Positions 1 to 10,979 of a stretch of DNA of 64,000 bases are shown in pieces (positions within the stretch are counted from its first letter, which is position 1; each line of letters opens with the position of its first letter). A program made the position numbers and the translations under genes. The stretch comes from Chalara sp. BL73 (Eukaryota > Ascomycota > Leotiomycetes > Helotiales), in contig CAKJVC010000197.1 of assembly GCA_918026815.1 (NCBI GenBank), positions 1-64,000 on the forward strand, given 5' to 3'. The notes beneath the pieces were generated by a model. That model saw only the letters and a list, made by a program, of their open reading frames with translations. It had not been told where the DNA came from and did not search any database.

Positions 1-9
1 TTTGAACCT

Positions 10-1325
10 TTAGTAGTCCGAGGGTTCTTCAGAATCATTTACCCGGGCATATAGGCTTCTCTGTGCGTTCGTTAAATAGGGTGGTTGAACAACGAATTGT
101 CGGCTGCTTCCTTCCCTTTCCTCAATATCTCCAGGCTCTTCAAGGTCAGGCTCGGAGCTTGAATCACTTGTTACCCCATCGTCCGGCGCATAGAAATGAC
201 CCTCTCGTTGGAAAAATAGCTTAAGCCTACTTCCTGAGAAAGTTCCTTTCAGGGCCACTCCGTCAGGCCCAAGCTCCTTAAGCTTGTAGTACCCTTTGTC
301 GTTGTTAGCGCTGAGTATTTGATATGGCCCTAGCCACCTGAAGTCAAGCTTTCTATTAGAAGACATGTCGATTTCTCTGACAGAGTCATGACGAAGTACA
401 ATGTCGTCTTTCTGCAGCGGTCTAGCTCTGATCCTATGCCTGGCATCAAAAACTTCTTTCCCTTCTTGCCGTCGACGAGTTTTTCTGTACCTGGCTTCTT
501 CGACATCCTCCCTTCTCATTTGGAATTGCCTCGCCCTTAGCTCAATAAGCTTAGAACGGTCCGTAATCTCCTCTGTAAAAAGGGTCCTCCAAGTGGGGAA
601 CTTCGATTCTATTGGCAGAATGCTCGTCCGTATACCATATAAAACGGTGTGTACCCTGTAGGTCCGTGAACTGTAGTGCGTTCCGCAAATAGAACAGCTG
701 CTAAATTGTCAACCCAGCTTCCTCCTAGTTTAGACAAGGCGTCTTTCAGGGTTTTGTGACCACGTTCGATCATTCCATTTGCTGCAGCATGGTATGCGGA
801 GACCTGAATCCTGTTCACTCCCCATTTCGAGAGTAATTCTAGCACTTCTCCTTTGAATTCTCCTCCGCCATCTACAACTATCCTTCCGAAAATACCATGG
901 CGGCAAATAACGTCTTCCCAAATGAATCGTGCAACTGTAGAAGCATCTTTACTCGCAATAGCCCTTGCTTCGGGCCAGCCACTCATGTCGTCCCTGGCTA
1001 CAACTAAGTACTTCTTCCCTTTCTGAGCCGGCATGTAAGTAATATCAATCGCCCATTTTTCCATTAGCCCGTTCGACGCCGTAGGGTACATAGCTTCCTC
1101 TTCTTTTCCGGCCGCCCTGAATTGACATTCCTCGCACGTCTTGACGTAGTCTTTCACATCCTTATAGCAGCCGTGCCAGAAGTATCGTTGAGAAATTCTA
1201 TGATAAGTGCTTTCTCTTCCTTTATGGCCGCTTTGGTGGTGTACATCCCGAAGGATCCTGTCTCGGATCCGCTTGCTATCGACTACAAGCTTGATAGGCA
1301 TTCCTTTCGTTGGCAAGCGCCACAA
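10..1325 (-). pseudogene. Retrotransposon integrase (frameshifted)
   Basis: The block 609-1325 carries an HHCC zinc-binding domain (two His near HHQSGHKG, Cys pair in CEEC) and a DDE core: Asp in WAIDITYM, Asp in VVDGGGEF and Glu in NGMIERGH. A second block, 10-519 in another frame, has the C-terminal SH3-like part with FRWLGPYQIL and an acidic tail. The open frame moves between these blocks near 610, and moves again from the RT block near 1350. The protein would insert the cDNA into host DNA. Because of the breaks it is not expected to be made intact from this copy. Confidence 0.85.
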
Positions 1326-1348
1326 TTTCCGTCCGTGAACGCCATATT

Positions 1349-3637
1349 TCAGTGCTTCCTTTTGAACTTGCGGAATTCTGGAACACTCATGTCTTTAGGC
1401 TTTCTGAGCGTTGTCAAATAGCGCGCTATCCTGATAGATTCTTCACTGTACTCAGAACTGGAAATAGGTGTTTCGTACTCAGGTCCTTCCGAGCTTGACT
1501 CGATTCCGATTTCTTCGCTACGTAAAGAAGCCACTTTATCTTTCATTTCTTGAAGTATTAGCTTTCTACTTCGCAACTCAGGATCTGTTTCATGCTCGGA
1601 GTCAGTGTTTTGTTCTGAGTCGACAATTTGTTCGGAGCCTATGTCTTGTTCGGTTTCTACAGGGCATATTTCGTACGCTCCTAGTTCCGCCAGTATCCAA
1701 TCGTCAATATCTTCGCTCTTTGAGTCGGTATCTTCAGGGTGAGGAGGTCTTCTTGACAGCGCATCAGCGGCTGTATGCTGTTTTCCGGGCACATGCCGTA
1801 CTTCAAAATCAAATAGTCGTATCCAGGCAAGCCACCGAGTAATCAAGGCTCCTGGGTGATCCGTAGCGGCTCTATTCAGCTGTGCTACAAGCACATTCGC
1901 ATCTGTTTCCAACACAAAGTGGATTGCAATAATCCAAACTTGCAATTTCTTCAAAATCTTGAGAACGCCTCTGCACTCCCGTTTTGTAGCGTCGTAGTTG
2001 CGCTCGGCTTTCGACCAAGTCCCGCTTTCATATCTAGCAGGCCTAACTCTGCCTGATGCGAGATCCCTTTGGCCTAAGTAACCACCATAGCCATCCAAGC
2101 TGGCATCTACTCCTACAACAATTTCTCCGGCATCCGGCCCATAGTCGATCCGGATAAGCACCGGCGCTGTAACCATAGCGTTTTGTAGCGTCCTCATAGC
2201 TACTCCCTGGACTTCAGGATCCCAATGCCATGTAACACCCTTTTTCATCAAGTCGTAAATAGGTGCCGCAATAGTGCCGAAATCCTTCACCCAAATCCGG
2301 AAATACACGCACAAGCCTATAAAAGCTTTGGCTTCCGTAACGTTTTCAGGTGTTTTCCAGTTCATAATTTTGACGACTTTGTCCGCAGAAGGCTCTTTTC
2401 CTTTTGAGTTGCATACGAAGCCTACAATATTCAGCCCGTCTCTGCAGAATTGAGACTTAGGGCCTATAGAGCCCCCTGCACGCTCAATTCGTTCCAGCGT
2501 TTTGTCGAGGTTCTGAATATGCTCAAAAATATACCGTCGTATTCCGGGCAACACTTCCTCCCCGTTATAATCCGTATAGGGTCCTTTAACGCCTATGTCG
2601 TCTAGGAAAGGTACAGCTATTTCAGGACAGATTGCGGCTAGAACAAGCATCATGATCCTTACGCATTCTGCAACTGAATTCGTAGCGCCTTGGGGTAATG
2701 TTGTGTATCTCAGCAATCCGAGTGGTGTAAAGAATGCTGTCATATCTCTGCAAATAGGATGTAACGTCATTTGATCATATCCGGAGTATAAGTCAACTAG
2801 GCTTGCAATATAACACCCTGCAAACTCATCAGCAAATTCGTCGACAGAAGGAGGTAAATTCGCGTCTCTCAGTGTAACAGCATTCATAAACGTTGCCGAG
2901 TTAATCAGCCTGTAATCACCGGGCTTCTTTTTAGCAACCAAAAACCATGAGTTCCGATATGGCCCATCACAGTACTCCAGCACGCCGCGATCCAGTCTTT
3001 CTCTAAACATTTTTACCACTAAAGGTTTTAATGCTTTTGGAATAGGAAAACTCGCTGCTTGCCATGCTGTGTGTTCTATTGTTTTGATCACAATAGGTGG
3101 TGATACATCCTCATGAAATCGTCCGCATTCAGACCAGTCGAACGCAAAAACTTTTTCTCTGTTAATCAGGACTTCTTCCAAAACTTCCTTTCCGCAGGCT
3201 GCAGCATATCCCCGATATTTAGATCTTTTAGTCTTTCAGGCGTAAGTCTTGACTCTCTAGGAATGTCCGAAAACCTGGGAATAATATGTTCTTGATATAT
3301 TCCAACTTGTTCTTGAAAAACGTCTCTTGCTTTAGATCTCTCATACCAGTCTTTTTCTGCCTCCGGGAGCATTGCCTACTCCGTCAGCTTTATCAACTGG
3401 ATGGATCTTTTTGTCCTTTGTTTTGTATGCAGTATTCACGCTAAAGTACCGCGTTGCTCTCCTTCTGTAAGGAAAAGGCGTGTAATTGGGGTCAAACTCT
3501 GTCCCCACAAAATCCAAAACTAAATGAGTGTCTGTGTTCCACGAATTGCCTATAAGCCCGTCCCCTCCCTCAAAAGGGTAGAACTTGTCCCCAAGTTCTT
3601 TAAGCACTGGAACAAGCTGAAAGCTTCCTTGAAACAT
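1349..3637 (-). pseudogene. Retrotransposon reverse transcriptase / RNase H (frameshifted 5' part)
   Basis: A 610-codon open stretch at 1349-3181 holds the RT motifs LVDLYSGYDQ, LPQGATNS and the catalytic FLDD, then the RNase H residues in VGVDASLDGYGG and ETDAN and the ADALSRR end. Upstream, 3166-3372 and 3341-3637 encode the connector to the protease in alternating frames, which implies two compensating single-base indels near 3175 and 3365. A Ser/Glu-rich linker near 1450-1750 leads to the integrase. FLDD instead of YVDD is normal for Ty3-type enzymes. No independent start codon is convincing; translation would be as a Pol polyprotein. Confidence 0.9.
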
Positions 3638-3693
3638 CTCTGCGTTTGTTGTACAAAAGCCATCTATAGCTACGCAGTCAGCTACAGATGTTG

Positions 3694-4407
3694 CTAGTTT
3701 TCCGAATCTGTCGTATATCCGTCATCACTATCGGACTCAATCATTCCGATAGTGTTTTGAGCCCGACGCATTACAGCGTTCTTTGCGGATTCCGTTTCGG
3801 TATTTGTCTTTACTGTAGTGATCAAGCCAGTCCTTGGGTCTCGAATAGAAGCAAAAACAGGGCCGTCAGGAGAATCTCTAGGATAGCGGAACACTACTCT
3901 GGCTTTGCGTATAAATGGAAAGCCTAGAATCAGCTTGAAACCAGGAGAGTCCATAATATAGAATCGGGTCCTTATAGCTGCATTGCCAATAGTAACCGGC
4001 AAATTGTCTACGAACCCTACAAATTTCGACGTACTTCCTGTAATAGTCTTTAGAGCCATATTGTCGTTCCGAGTAATAGGAATGTCCACTCTTGTCGCAA
4101 CTTCTAGCGTCATCAAGCTAACCTCGGCGCCCGTGTCAAGCGTAGCTCTAATGTCTACAAGCTTTGAGTGCCCTGCTAGTGTAATAACAACTTTTGGCGT
4201 AGGGGAATGAACTTCCGAATATCCCGAATAAGACTCCACTAAGCCGAAACCAACGTCAGCCGTGCTTTTGCTGCAATCTACCAGCTCCCCTAAGCCTATG
4301 ATGCTTTCTTTAGGCGCTTGCTCAGCAGCTGTATTAGAGTCAATACTAGAGCAAATTACTAGTTCTCCCAGGCCTATCATGCTTTCCTCAATAGGTGCAT
4401 GCTCCAT
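3694..4407 (-). CDS. Retrotransposon aspartic protease region
   Basis: The 237-codon frame contains the retropepsin active site in ATLDTGAEVSLMT near its middle and the later hydrophobic-Gly flap region LILGFPFI. The N-terminal part carries two copies of a short IGLGELV motif, seen as ESMIGLGELV and ESIIGLGELV. It would cleave the Gag-Pol polyprotein. The frame ends at 3694 before the RT frame, so either the protease was expressed with Gag or this is a further frame break. The upstream gag C-terminus stops at 4436 in another frame. Confidence 0.8.
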   Translation of the reverse strand: MEHAPIEESMIGLGELVICSSIDSNTAAEQAPKESIIGLGELVDCSKSTADVGFGLVESYSGYSEVHSPTPKVVITLAGHSKLVDIRATLDTGAEVSLMTLEVATRVDIPITRNDNMALKTITGSTSKFVGFVDNLPVTIGNAAIRTRFYIMDSPGFKLILGFPFIRKARVVFRYPRDSPDGPVFASIRDPRTGLITTVKTNTETESAKNAVMRRAQNTIGMIESDSDDGYTTDSEN

Positions 4408-4435
4408 TTCCGCATCCAGGGTTCCTTCTAGGGTT

Positions 4436-6368
4436 CTAGGCCGTCTTTTTAGAGAGCAAGGCCGGATCTGCTAGCGACAGCAGTTCCCCTAAAGTAAATC
4501 CTTCGGGAATCGATTTCTGGGTCATAAGTTTTGCCAGCGAACTCTCATGACTGTAGCCAAGCCTGGCCAGCGCACTCGCTACAGTGGGCTTCAATTTTTG
4601 AGCTTTCGTAGCCTTTCGCTCCAGGCTAGCTTTTTCCGGCTCTTTAGGCTTGTTCTCAGGAGAATCTTCCTGAAAACGTACCGTTCTCAGCTGCGGTGTT
4701 TTAACTACACCGTGCTTCGCCTGCTCTTGAAGCTTTTGCTGTAGTGTAAGCTTAGAATCATATGGTGCTTGACGCTTTGCTTTTTCTGGTGGATGGCCTG
4801 ACTTCTACAGGCTCTATCCCGGCTTCTTTTGCAATGAAGTTTTGCACCCAAGCACTCGTCTCATCACTTAGCTCCGTTTCTGTCAGTATGTCGCCAGTCT
4901 CACAAACGTAAGTTTCAATGTTGTTAACCACGCTTTCTTTCCTGGCTTGAGCTCCTTCTCTACTAAACCGGGCTTCTTCCTCCAAGGCTCGTTTTCTATT
5001 TTCAGGAATGTGGCTAAATTTGGTATTGATAGTTCGCGCTATAACTTGGTCCCGGCGCGGAAGGTCGTTGCTGAACTGTACAGGTATTGAAGTCTTTCCG
5101 GCTTCCCAAGGTCCTAAGCAAATATAGTGATCTTCATCAGACTCATGAATAACGCCTAGGCCAATAAACCTTTTGTAGTCGTGGCACTGGTTTATATATT
5201 TATGAGGCTCTTGAGGTCTCATATCACTTGATTGCTGATTCCTGCACCACTTGCAAGTATCGTCATCTCGGAACCCTTTTTTCTTTGCGAATCCTCCGTA
5301 GCCGACTTCATATTCTTCAGCATAATCCCTTTCCAAATGGTTGAGGTTAGCTATTCGAGCTTTTTGCTGAGCTCGCTCTGCAACAACCTGCAAAATTCGC
5401 AAGCGTTCCAAGCCTTCTGTAATGTTGTCTATCTCCTGGTCCGTGACTGAACGGTTTTCTAGAGATTTTTCTCTGACAAGAGGCAAAACAGCTTTGTTGC
5501 GTTCTTCTAGTCTTAACGTCGAAGATGCCGAAGTTGCTGAGCGAGTTCCTTCAAACACAAATGGAGTGCTCATTTCCAGGCTATCAAACCCTGTAGGCAG
5601 CTCTCCCATTCCTTGTTCTTGTACCAAATCATCCATTTCCCTCAATACTGCACATCCGTTCTCAACGTACTCATAGACTTCTTTGTAAAGTCTAATGCTT
5701 TCAGTACCCAGTTTCCCAGGCCCTGCCGCATATTTAAGAGCTCTTGCTCGCAGACCATGAGGCAGCCCATATAGAAACTTAAACGTCAGCATTTTGTCCG
5801 TGATAACTTTTTCTTTCCAAGCATCTTGATCCCGCTTGGTTGAACCCTTTGCAATAGGAGTATATCTGCCCCTGTGTCACGTGACCTTGATCACCGATAG
5901 TTTTGAAATCTTTGACGTATTTGTCGAGGTATGCGATAGTATATAAAAGTTGCTCCGAGTCTTTGTACCGATACTCTTTCAACAGTTCCTGTTGAAAAGC
6001 TTCCCCACGTCACAGTTGAGTCACTGTACCCGCCTAGCTGTTCAATCTCTTTCTTCAGCTGCACCGAAGCGTACTCTGCCGCCCTTTTCTTTCTTTTCCT
6101 TGTCATCCTGGATTCCATGATCCTTGAAGCTCCTGTTAAGAAACTTGAGGTACGCAGTAACCTCCTTACCGCTGAAAAAGGGACTGCCATATCCTCCAGG
6201 TACCGGCATAGGTTGAAAGTAAGCACGGTCATATGCTCGGCCCGAGCTTGTAGAAGCAACCGATTGCCCTTTAGGCTTTTTATGCTTGTGTGATTTGTCG
6301 GAGGATGAGCCTGAAGTAAGATCCTCAGGCGTTGCCTCAGGCTTCTCAACTGTAAATGTAGAAGACAT
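4436..6368 (-). pseudogene. Retrotransposon gag (multiple frameshifts)
   Basis: The likely start is the ATG at 6368 (MSSTFTVEKPEATPEDL). The low-complexity N-terminus is followed by a capsid-like helical region: FFSGKEVTAYLKFLNR, then the segment with EEIEQLGG-like helices, then LTFKFLYGLPHGLR. The frame changes near 6050-6110, 5985-6010 and 5790-5850, and again near 4760, before a tail containing FTLGELLSLADPALLSK. A cysteine/histidine cluster starting CKWC and ending HKYINQC resembles a zinc knuckle with a long insertion. Such Gag proteins form the virus-like particle of the transposon. Not expected to give a functional product. Confidence 0.8.
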
Positions 6369-7249
6369 TGTATGTAGTGTAGGTGCTGTAACAGTAGTAA
6401 TAGGCAAAAGATTGTTTTGTTGAAAAGCTTCTAAGCGTGGAGAAAAAAGTTGATGTAACCAGTCGTTGCTGTCAAAGCAATCCATATACTTGATAGCACG
6501 TAAGGATAGCGGTACAAGAAGCCTTTTTGTAGTAAGTCCCTGTAACGCTCAAACTTTAATAACGTCCATTGTTTTGCCCGAGAGTTTGAGGCTTCTTTAG
6601 CGAAACTTCTATGCTGAAACTCCCTCAACGGAACCTCTTTATGCCGTTGATTAGCGTATAGCCCGGTTCATGCCGAAGCTCTGTGGCTTTTTGCTTTCTG
6701 GTGTGACTTTGATCACCGTACTGAATTCCGGTACTCCTGGGCCTCCCACTTCCTGAGCGTTGTACAGGCGCTCGGCCTTAGCGTTTGCACGCTGACTCTC
6801 ATTCTTAGGATGTCGTCCAGAAGGGTCGCCTGCTGGCAGAGATCACTAACTGAATAGGTCCCTGTAGGCTGTTGTGACGCCTTTCAAACTTCGCGCTGCT
6901 TTCTTAGAAGCCTGTAGCGTTCTTCCCTGTATTACAGAGGCATCGCTGTAGTGCTCCCTATCGAGTAGCCCGTCAGTAAAGCGTATTTGGGGGGTGTGCC
7001 GGTGCTCCCTTTTCTGCTTTCTCGCACCGCATATCGCGTCTATAGGCTTCGCTGTTGCTACAGAGAGTGCCTGATCCCCTGCGTAGGTCACCAAAATACA
7101 TGTGGCGGGGAACATGCTGAGAGCAAGAACAGCAACAGGATCTAGCACAAAACTCATAGGCGTGATAGCGGTGGCTGTAGCATACTGGAGAGAGCACCGG
7201 CGAGCCTAAGCTCTATATAATAGATAAACGTCAATAGCTTATAAGGGTG

Positions 7250-7376
7250 TAAAATATAGAAGGGTGGAAAAGTGTGTTGTATTGATGATGATGCGCCTCC
7301 CTACCGGAAGCGCAGGTTATATACAACTCATGCTCCTCAGGTCACATGACTGACCACTCATGAGTATCACGTGACA
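7250..7376 (-). repeat. Putative 5' LTR (U3 start) of the Ty3/gypsy element
   Basis: On the minus strand the sequence begins TGTCACGTGATACTC, contains further CATGTGAC and CATGAG palindromic boxes and a TATATAA about 50 bases in. This fits an LTR U3 with promoter. The inner end is unknown: TTTTACA near 7247 is one candidate, and a position next to a possible primer-binding site near 7093 is another. The second LTR is outside the window. Confidence 0.4.
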
Positions 7377-7987
7377 GAGTGTGAAAGGAAAGAAAATCGT
7401 CCCCACCACAGTATACGATGCGGAAGATCCTTTGCCTCCTTGTTGCGAGCTCTGCATTTTCGACCACACGAGTCACCGAGCAACATGAACATGAACATGG
7501 TGCTATAGGTACCAGGAATGAATATTTGCTCTTACAGCTGAGCTTGTTCGCAGTACGTTTGTAGCATGTGTTTCACTACGATGGCCATTAAGCAATTAGA
7601 AACAAGCTCATTAGCTACGACTTCCCAAGTCACGCAAGGTCTATAGCTCTGGTCTGCATATTCAACATATCATTCTTTATTTCGCCAATTTTTTCGTGCA
7701 CTAATTCTAAGGCGCCATCACGCGTCACTATTCCCCATCAAACACAAGGTATGAAAAAAGCTAGATGAAGAAGGTAACATAACCACGAGGTGAAACCTGA
7801 AACCATCATCTTTCTAAAAGTCCTCGGCGGCGCTGCACTTGATGAGTCGGACAAAAGAAAATGTATGGTTTCTCTATTTATAAGCAAAAAGTGATAAGAA
7901 CCTTAAACGTAAATAGACTTTCGAAATAACTTAAGGCGTAATGCTAGAACGGAGGAAAATATTATTTTGCCGCCCCAAACACTTCTC
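7377..7987. other. Intergenic, no gene seen
   Basis: AT-rich sequence between the retroelement end and the 3' end of the next minus-strand gene. No long frame, no tRNA-like fold and no second LTR copy was noticed. Confidence 0.6.
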
Positions 7988-8960
7988 TCAAGTCTGCGCT
8001 TTGGGTTCCTTGTCATTCTGGAAAATAACGATGTTTTCCTCACAACGTCTGACCCACTGATCACGTTCCACGGCCAACTGAGCAGGTGGAGTGATCTTCT
8101 TGAGCGTTTCCTTTGCTGCAAAAAGTCAGCCACATATGCTAGATTCTCTCCACGGCAAAGCTTACCGCGATGCAGATTATTTATGCGGTCCATTTTAGGA
8201 AGTTTCTCGCATCTTGTACCTTTAAGGGCGCGAGCGATACTCTTAACCCACAGGTTAGATCCTAGTGAGGCTATGATCGTATCACAAAGCCGCAGGCAGA
8301 GGTCTTCATCTGGCGTATCCACCGCTTCTTGTAGCAGGTTTAATTCATAGTTCTCCTCTTGCGTGGTTGCTCCGATCTGTCCCTTGGAAATAGCCTCTAC
8401 TGGATCATGGACCTGGAGCCGGACATTTTCAAGCTGAATCTCCAACTTATCCAACCGCTGCACGAGATCATCTAGTTTGTTCGTCCTGAGAATTTCAAGC
8501 GTGCGTCGGACGCATTTGCGGAAGTTGCGGGTGAAGCTGACATGCGCGTTTCTCGTATCTATCTATTTTAGCAATTGTGTTGCGTTGCCTCCTAGGAGTG
8601 GTTCATACCAGTGAGAGTTTGACCGGACTGCTCAAGAGACAGAAGCAGCAAAATTCCTTCTTCGTGGGGAACAAACAAATTTTCCAAGGCTCCTACCAAA
8701 AGACTATATTGCCCACACAAATCTGTGCTTGTCTGTCTAGCACAGAACTCTTCTTGGAACTCCACGCGTGCCGTTACTTTATTGCGCTCCTCTAATATCT
8801 TCCATAGTCGCTTGGTCTGCTCTTCTCGCATATGTTGACCTAGGTAAACCAGTCTTTCGTTCGGGGACAACTTGATCATATCTGCAATTTGCTTGCCGGA
8901 TCCGGTCCTGAGACAAGTGTTAGCAATAACTGGTGATATTTCGTTGAAGAGTTTGTCCAT
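7988..8960 (-). CDS. Unrecognised 290-aa helical protein
   Basis: I do not recognise this family. The model is three exons on the minus strand, 8960-8609, 8558-8166 and 8115-7988, with two 50-nt introns. The second has a clear CTGAC branch site and TTTTTGCAG acceptor, and splicing it replaces an implausible basic tail by a normal charged C-terminus (ITPPAQLAVERDQWVRRC). The protein is largely helical and charged, with a heptad-like stretch around LDDLVQRLDKLEIQLENVRL. No signal peptide or membrane segment is visible. Its ATG lies only 120 bases after the stop of the zincin-like gene on the same strand, so the two could be one locus. I found no in-frame splice that joins them. Confidence 0.6.
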
Positions 8961-9080
8961 AGCTATAACGATTGTGTACGCTTCGGGGCAGAATTACAGG
9001 TTGAACAGATCGCGATGGTTAGTCTGTCTTTGTGGAACTTTTCTCTATAAATAACACAACGAAAGCGGTATGATAGTTAC

Positions 9081-10979
9081 TTACTGTTCCATATACCTGT
9101 GCTCGAGCTGTTCAAGTTCCCTCCATTCACCATTAATCTTTGCAACACCTGTGTTCGGAGGTGGTGGTCTGAGCATCCCAGGAGAGCTAAAACCAGCTGC
9201 CCAATAGTCTTCTCTCTGTAATGCTTCAAAGTATGATACTGGCAAAGGAATAACGGTCTCCGGTTGACCCAAGGCAGGCTCTACTAATGTGGGAGTAGCA
9301 TGATCATGATCGTCGGGCCAGGATCCTATGCATAAGGCAAGAATCGGTTGGCTATCACGGCTCACTGCTCGGCGAGTTAGCAATACAGTTTCTAGCATAC
9401 ATAGCACCAGCATCCTAAGAGGCTAACTAAGCCTCGAAAGCGCGAATCAAGCCTAGGTTGAAAGTTGCTTGGTTCTCTCAGAAGTACATAATAGAAAAGC
9501 CAAAATACATAATTCATTCTCTGAATAAAGCGGCCATGCCACTATTTTGCCCCCAAACAATGCATTTTCAATTGAGTATCCAAGTTCAGCACTGTTTTCA
9601 TCCTTGTGTAAGAGTCAATAGTTGCCTTTTCCAAAGAACAGTTCGCGAGGCCTCAAAACAGGTGCCACAGAACATACCATAAACCAAGGATCGTAAATTT
9701 TCAGGACTATACTCTCGGGCAAGTTCTCAAAGTCATTCCAAGCATACCGCGTCTCTTCTATCGCATGTACGAGCTCATGGCAGAAGGTAATGGCGATGTT
9801 CAACTGATGTCGGAGTCGATCCGAAGTAGGCAAATCATCTTGAAGCAGTGGGGCTACAGCCTCATGAGCCAAATAAAGATCTAGATGACCGTCGGGAAAT
9901 GAAAATGTTAATCCATTCGCGGTCACAGACTCTTCAGAGGCCGGAATCTGTATTGATTGAGGTTAGTATCGAAGTACCTCACTGCAACTCAAGGAGTATG
10001 TAAGTTAAAGAGAATTCACCTACATTTTTGAAGGAGAAGAAGTCAAAGATCAATCTTTCGGTCAGAAATTTCACAATTTCCTGAAATCTTGCTTGGCAGG
10101 TTGAATAATTCGTAGGATGTGGAGGCCGCTGCTCCAAAGTTTGTAGTACGCCATTGATCCGGCCAGAGAATGTAAGTTGGTCATCCAGCTTAAGTCTTTT
10201 TGGATCAACATCTTTGAGAGTCCCGCACAAGAATGTATCAAACCACGGATGGCGAAAGATATTGAAAAGAACAATTGATGCTAGCTTCAAGCATGGCGTC
10301 AATGCTTCCCACTATATTAGCATGAGTTATTCGCGTGAACTTCATTTATCAGAGATTTTTGGAGGGATCGGAACAGGAGAACTCACCACACGATCATTGC
10401 CTAGAGACAACACAAAAATTAGCAGCGGTCCAACGGCAAAATAACTAGGCCGTTGATATTGGTTTTGAGATCGGCGATACTAGCGTGTGCCAACAATGAG
10501 GACACAAAAGTGAGCACAAGCAACCATCAAAGGGAATGCATCTCAAAAGATTTTGTGTAAAGATGCAAAAATACAGAGAAGGCTGCTTTCTAAAATGCCA
10601 TACTAGCAACCCAAAGGTCCGAAGAACCACTGATCTGCCTGGGCATCTGGTGATACTTTTCGGTCATCTGATCATCTCTCACCCATCTTTCTCTCTCCAG
10701 CAGTGGATGGATGGGACAGTTGAGATCGTTTGGTTTAAGCTCACGAGTTGTGATGGCATCCACTTCTTGTAATTTCCTGGTGGTCAAACCTTGCAACCTA
10801 AACTCCTGATAATTAATGATTCTTTGCCGAGCCTCGGCATCCTGCTGTGATTGTGGATCTTGTCTATTCTGCAGGAGCGGGCTGACAGGAGTCAGTCCGC
10901 TCTTATTTGGGTCGATGGCTACTTGTACTGATGCAAGGCCGAATCTTCTTGCGTATGGGGTTAGGTTTGAAGGATTCAT
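9081..10979 (-). CDS. HExxH zincin-like metallopeptidase family protein (441 aa)
   Basis: Six exons on the minus strand: 10979-10604, a 14-nt microexon 10400-10387, 10311-10024, 9947-9678, 9602-9509 and 9364-9081. All junctions keep frame. The catalytic-type motif CHELVHAI gives H283, E284 and H287; after the fourth intron, DENSAELGYSIENALFGG supplies E322 as a possible third zinc ligand. The C-terminus has a Pro-rich segment (SWPDDHDHATPT) and a hydrophobic aromatic end. There is no signal peptide, so it is probably intracellular. Proteins of this architecture occur in many Pezizomycotina without known substrate. The start ATG at 10979 precedes an Asn/Pro-rich N-terminus; further upstream, open codons have no ATG in frame. 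Peptidase activity is inferred from the motif only. Confidence 0.75.

Larger units (their letters stand above)
1..7376 (-). mobile_element. Ty3/gypsy LTR retrotransposon, decayed, truncated by window start
   Basis: Reading on the minus strand, the element runs gag, aspartic protease, reverse transcriptase/RNase H, integrase. This PR-RT-RH-IN order defines Ty3/gypsy. The last coding block ends at position 10, so the 3' LTR must lie just left of the window. A likely 5' LTR start is the minus-strand TGTCACGTGA at 7376, followed about 50 bases later by a TATATAA box; it cannot be proven without the partner LTR. Coding capacity is nearly continuous but changes frame at least eight times, while premature stops within frames are few and there is no obvious C-to-T damage. 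The copy is therefore non-autonomous, broken by small indels. Flanking host genes keep clean frames, so low read quality is an unlikely cause. Confident on class, unsure of exact ends. Confidence 0.9.

Noticed and set aside
5870..5905. CACGTGACCTTGATCACC inside gag, resembling LTR start boxes
   Set aside because: It lies in coding gag sequence and is a chance palindrome, not an LTR boundary.
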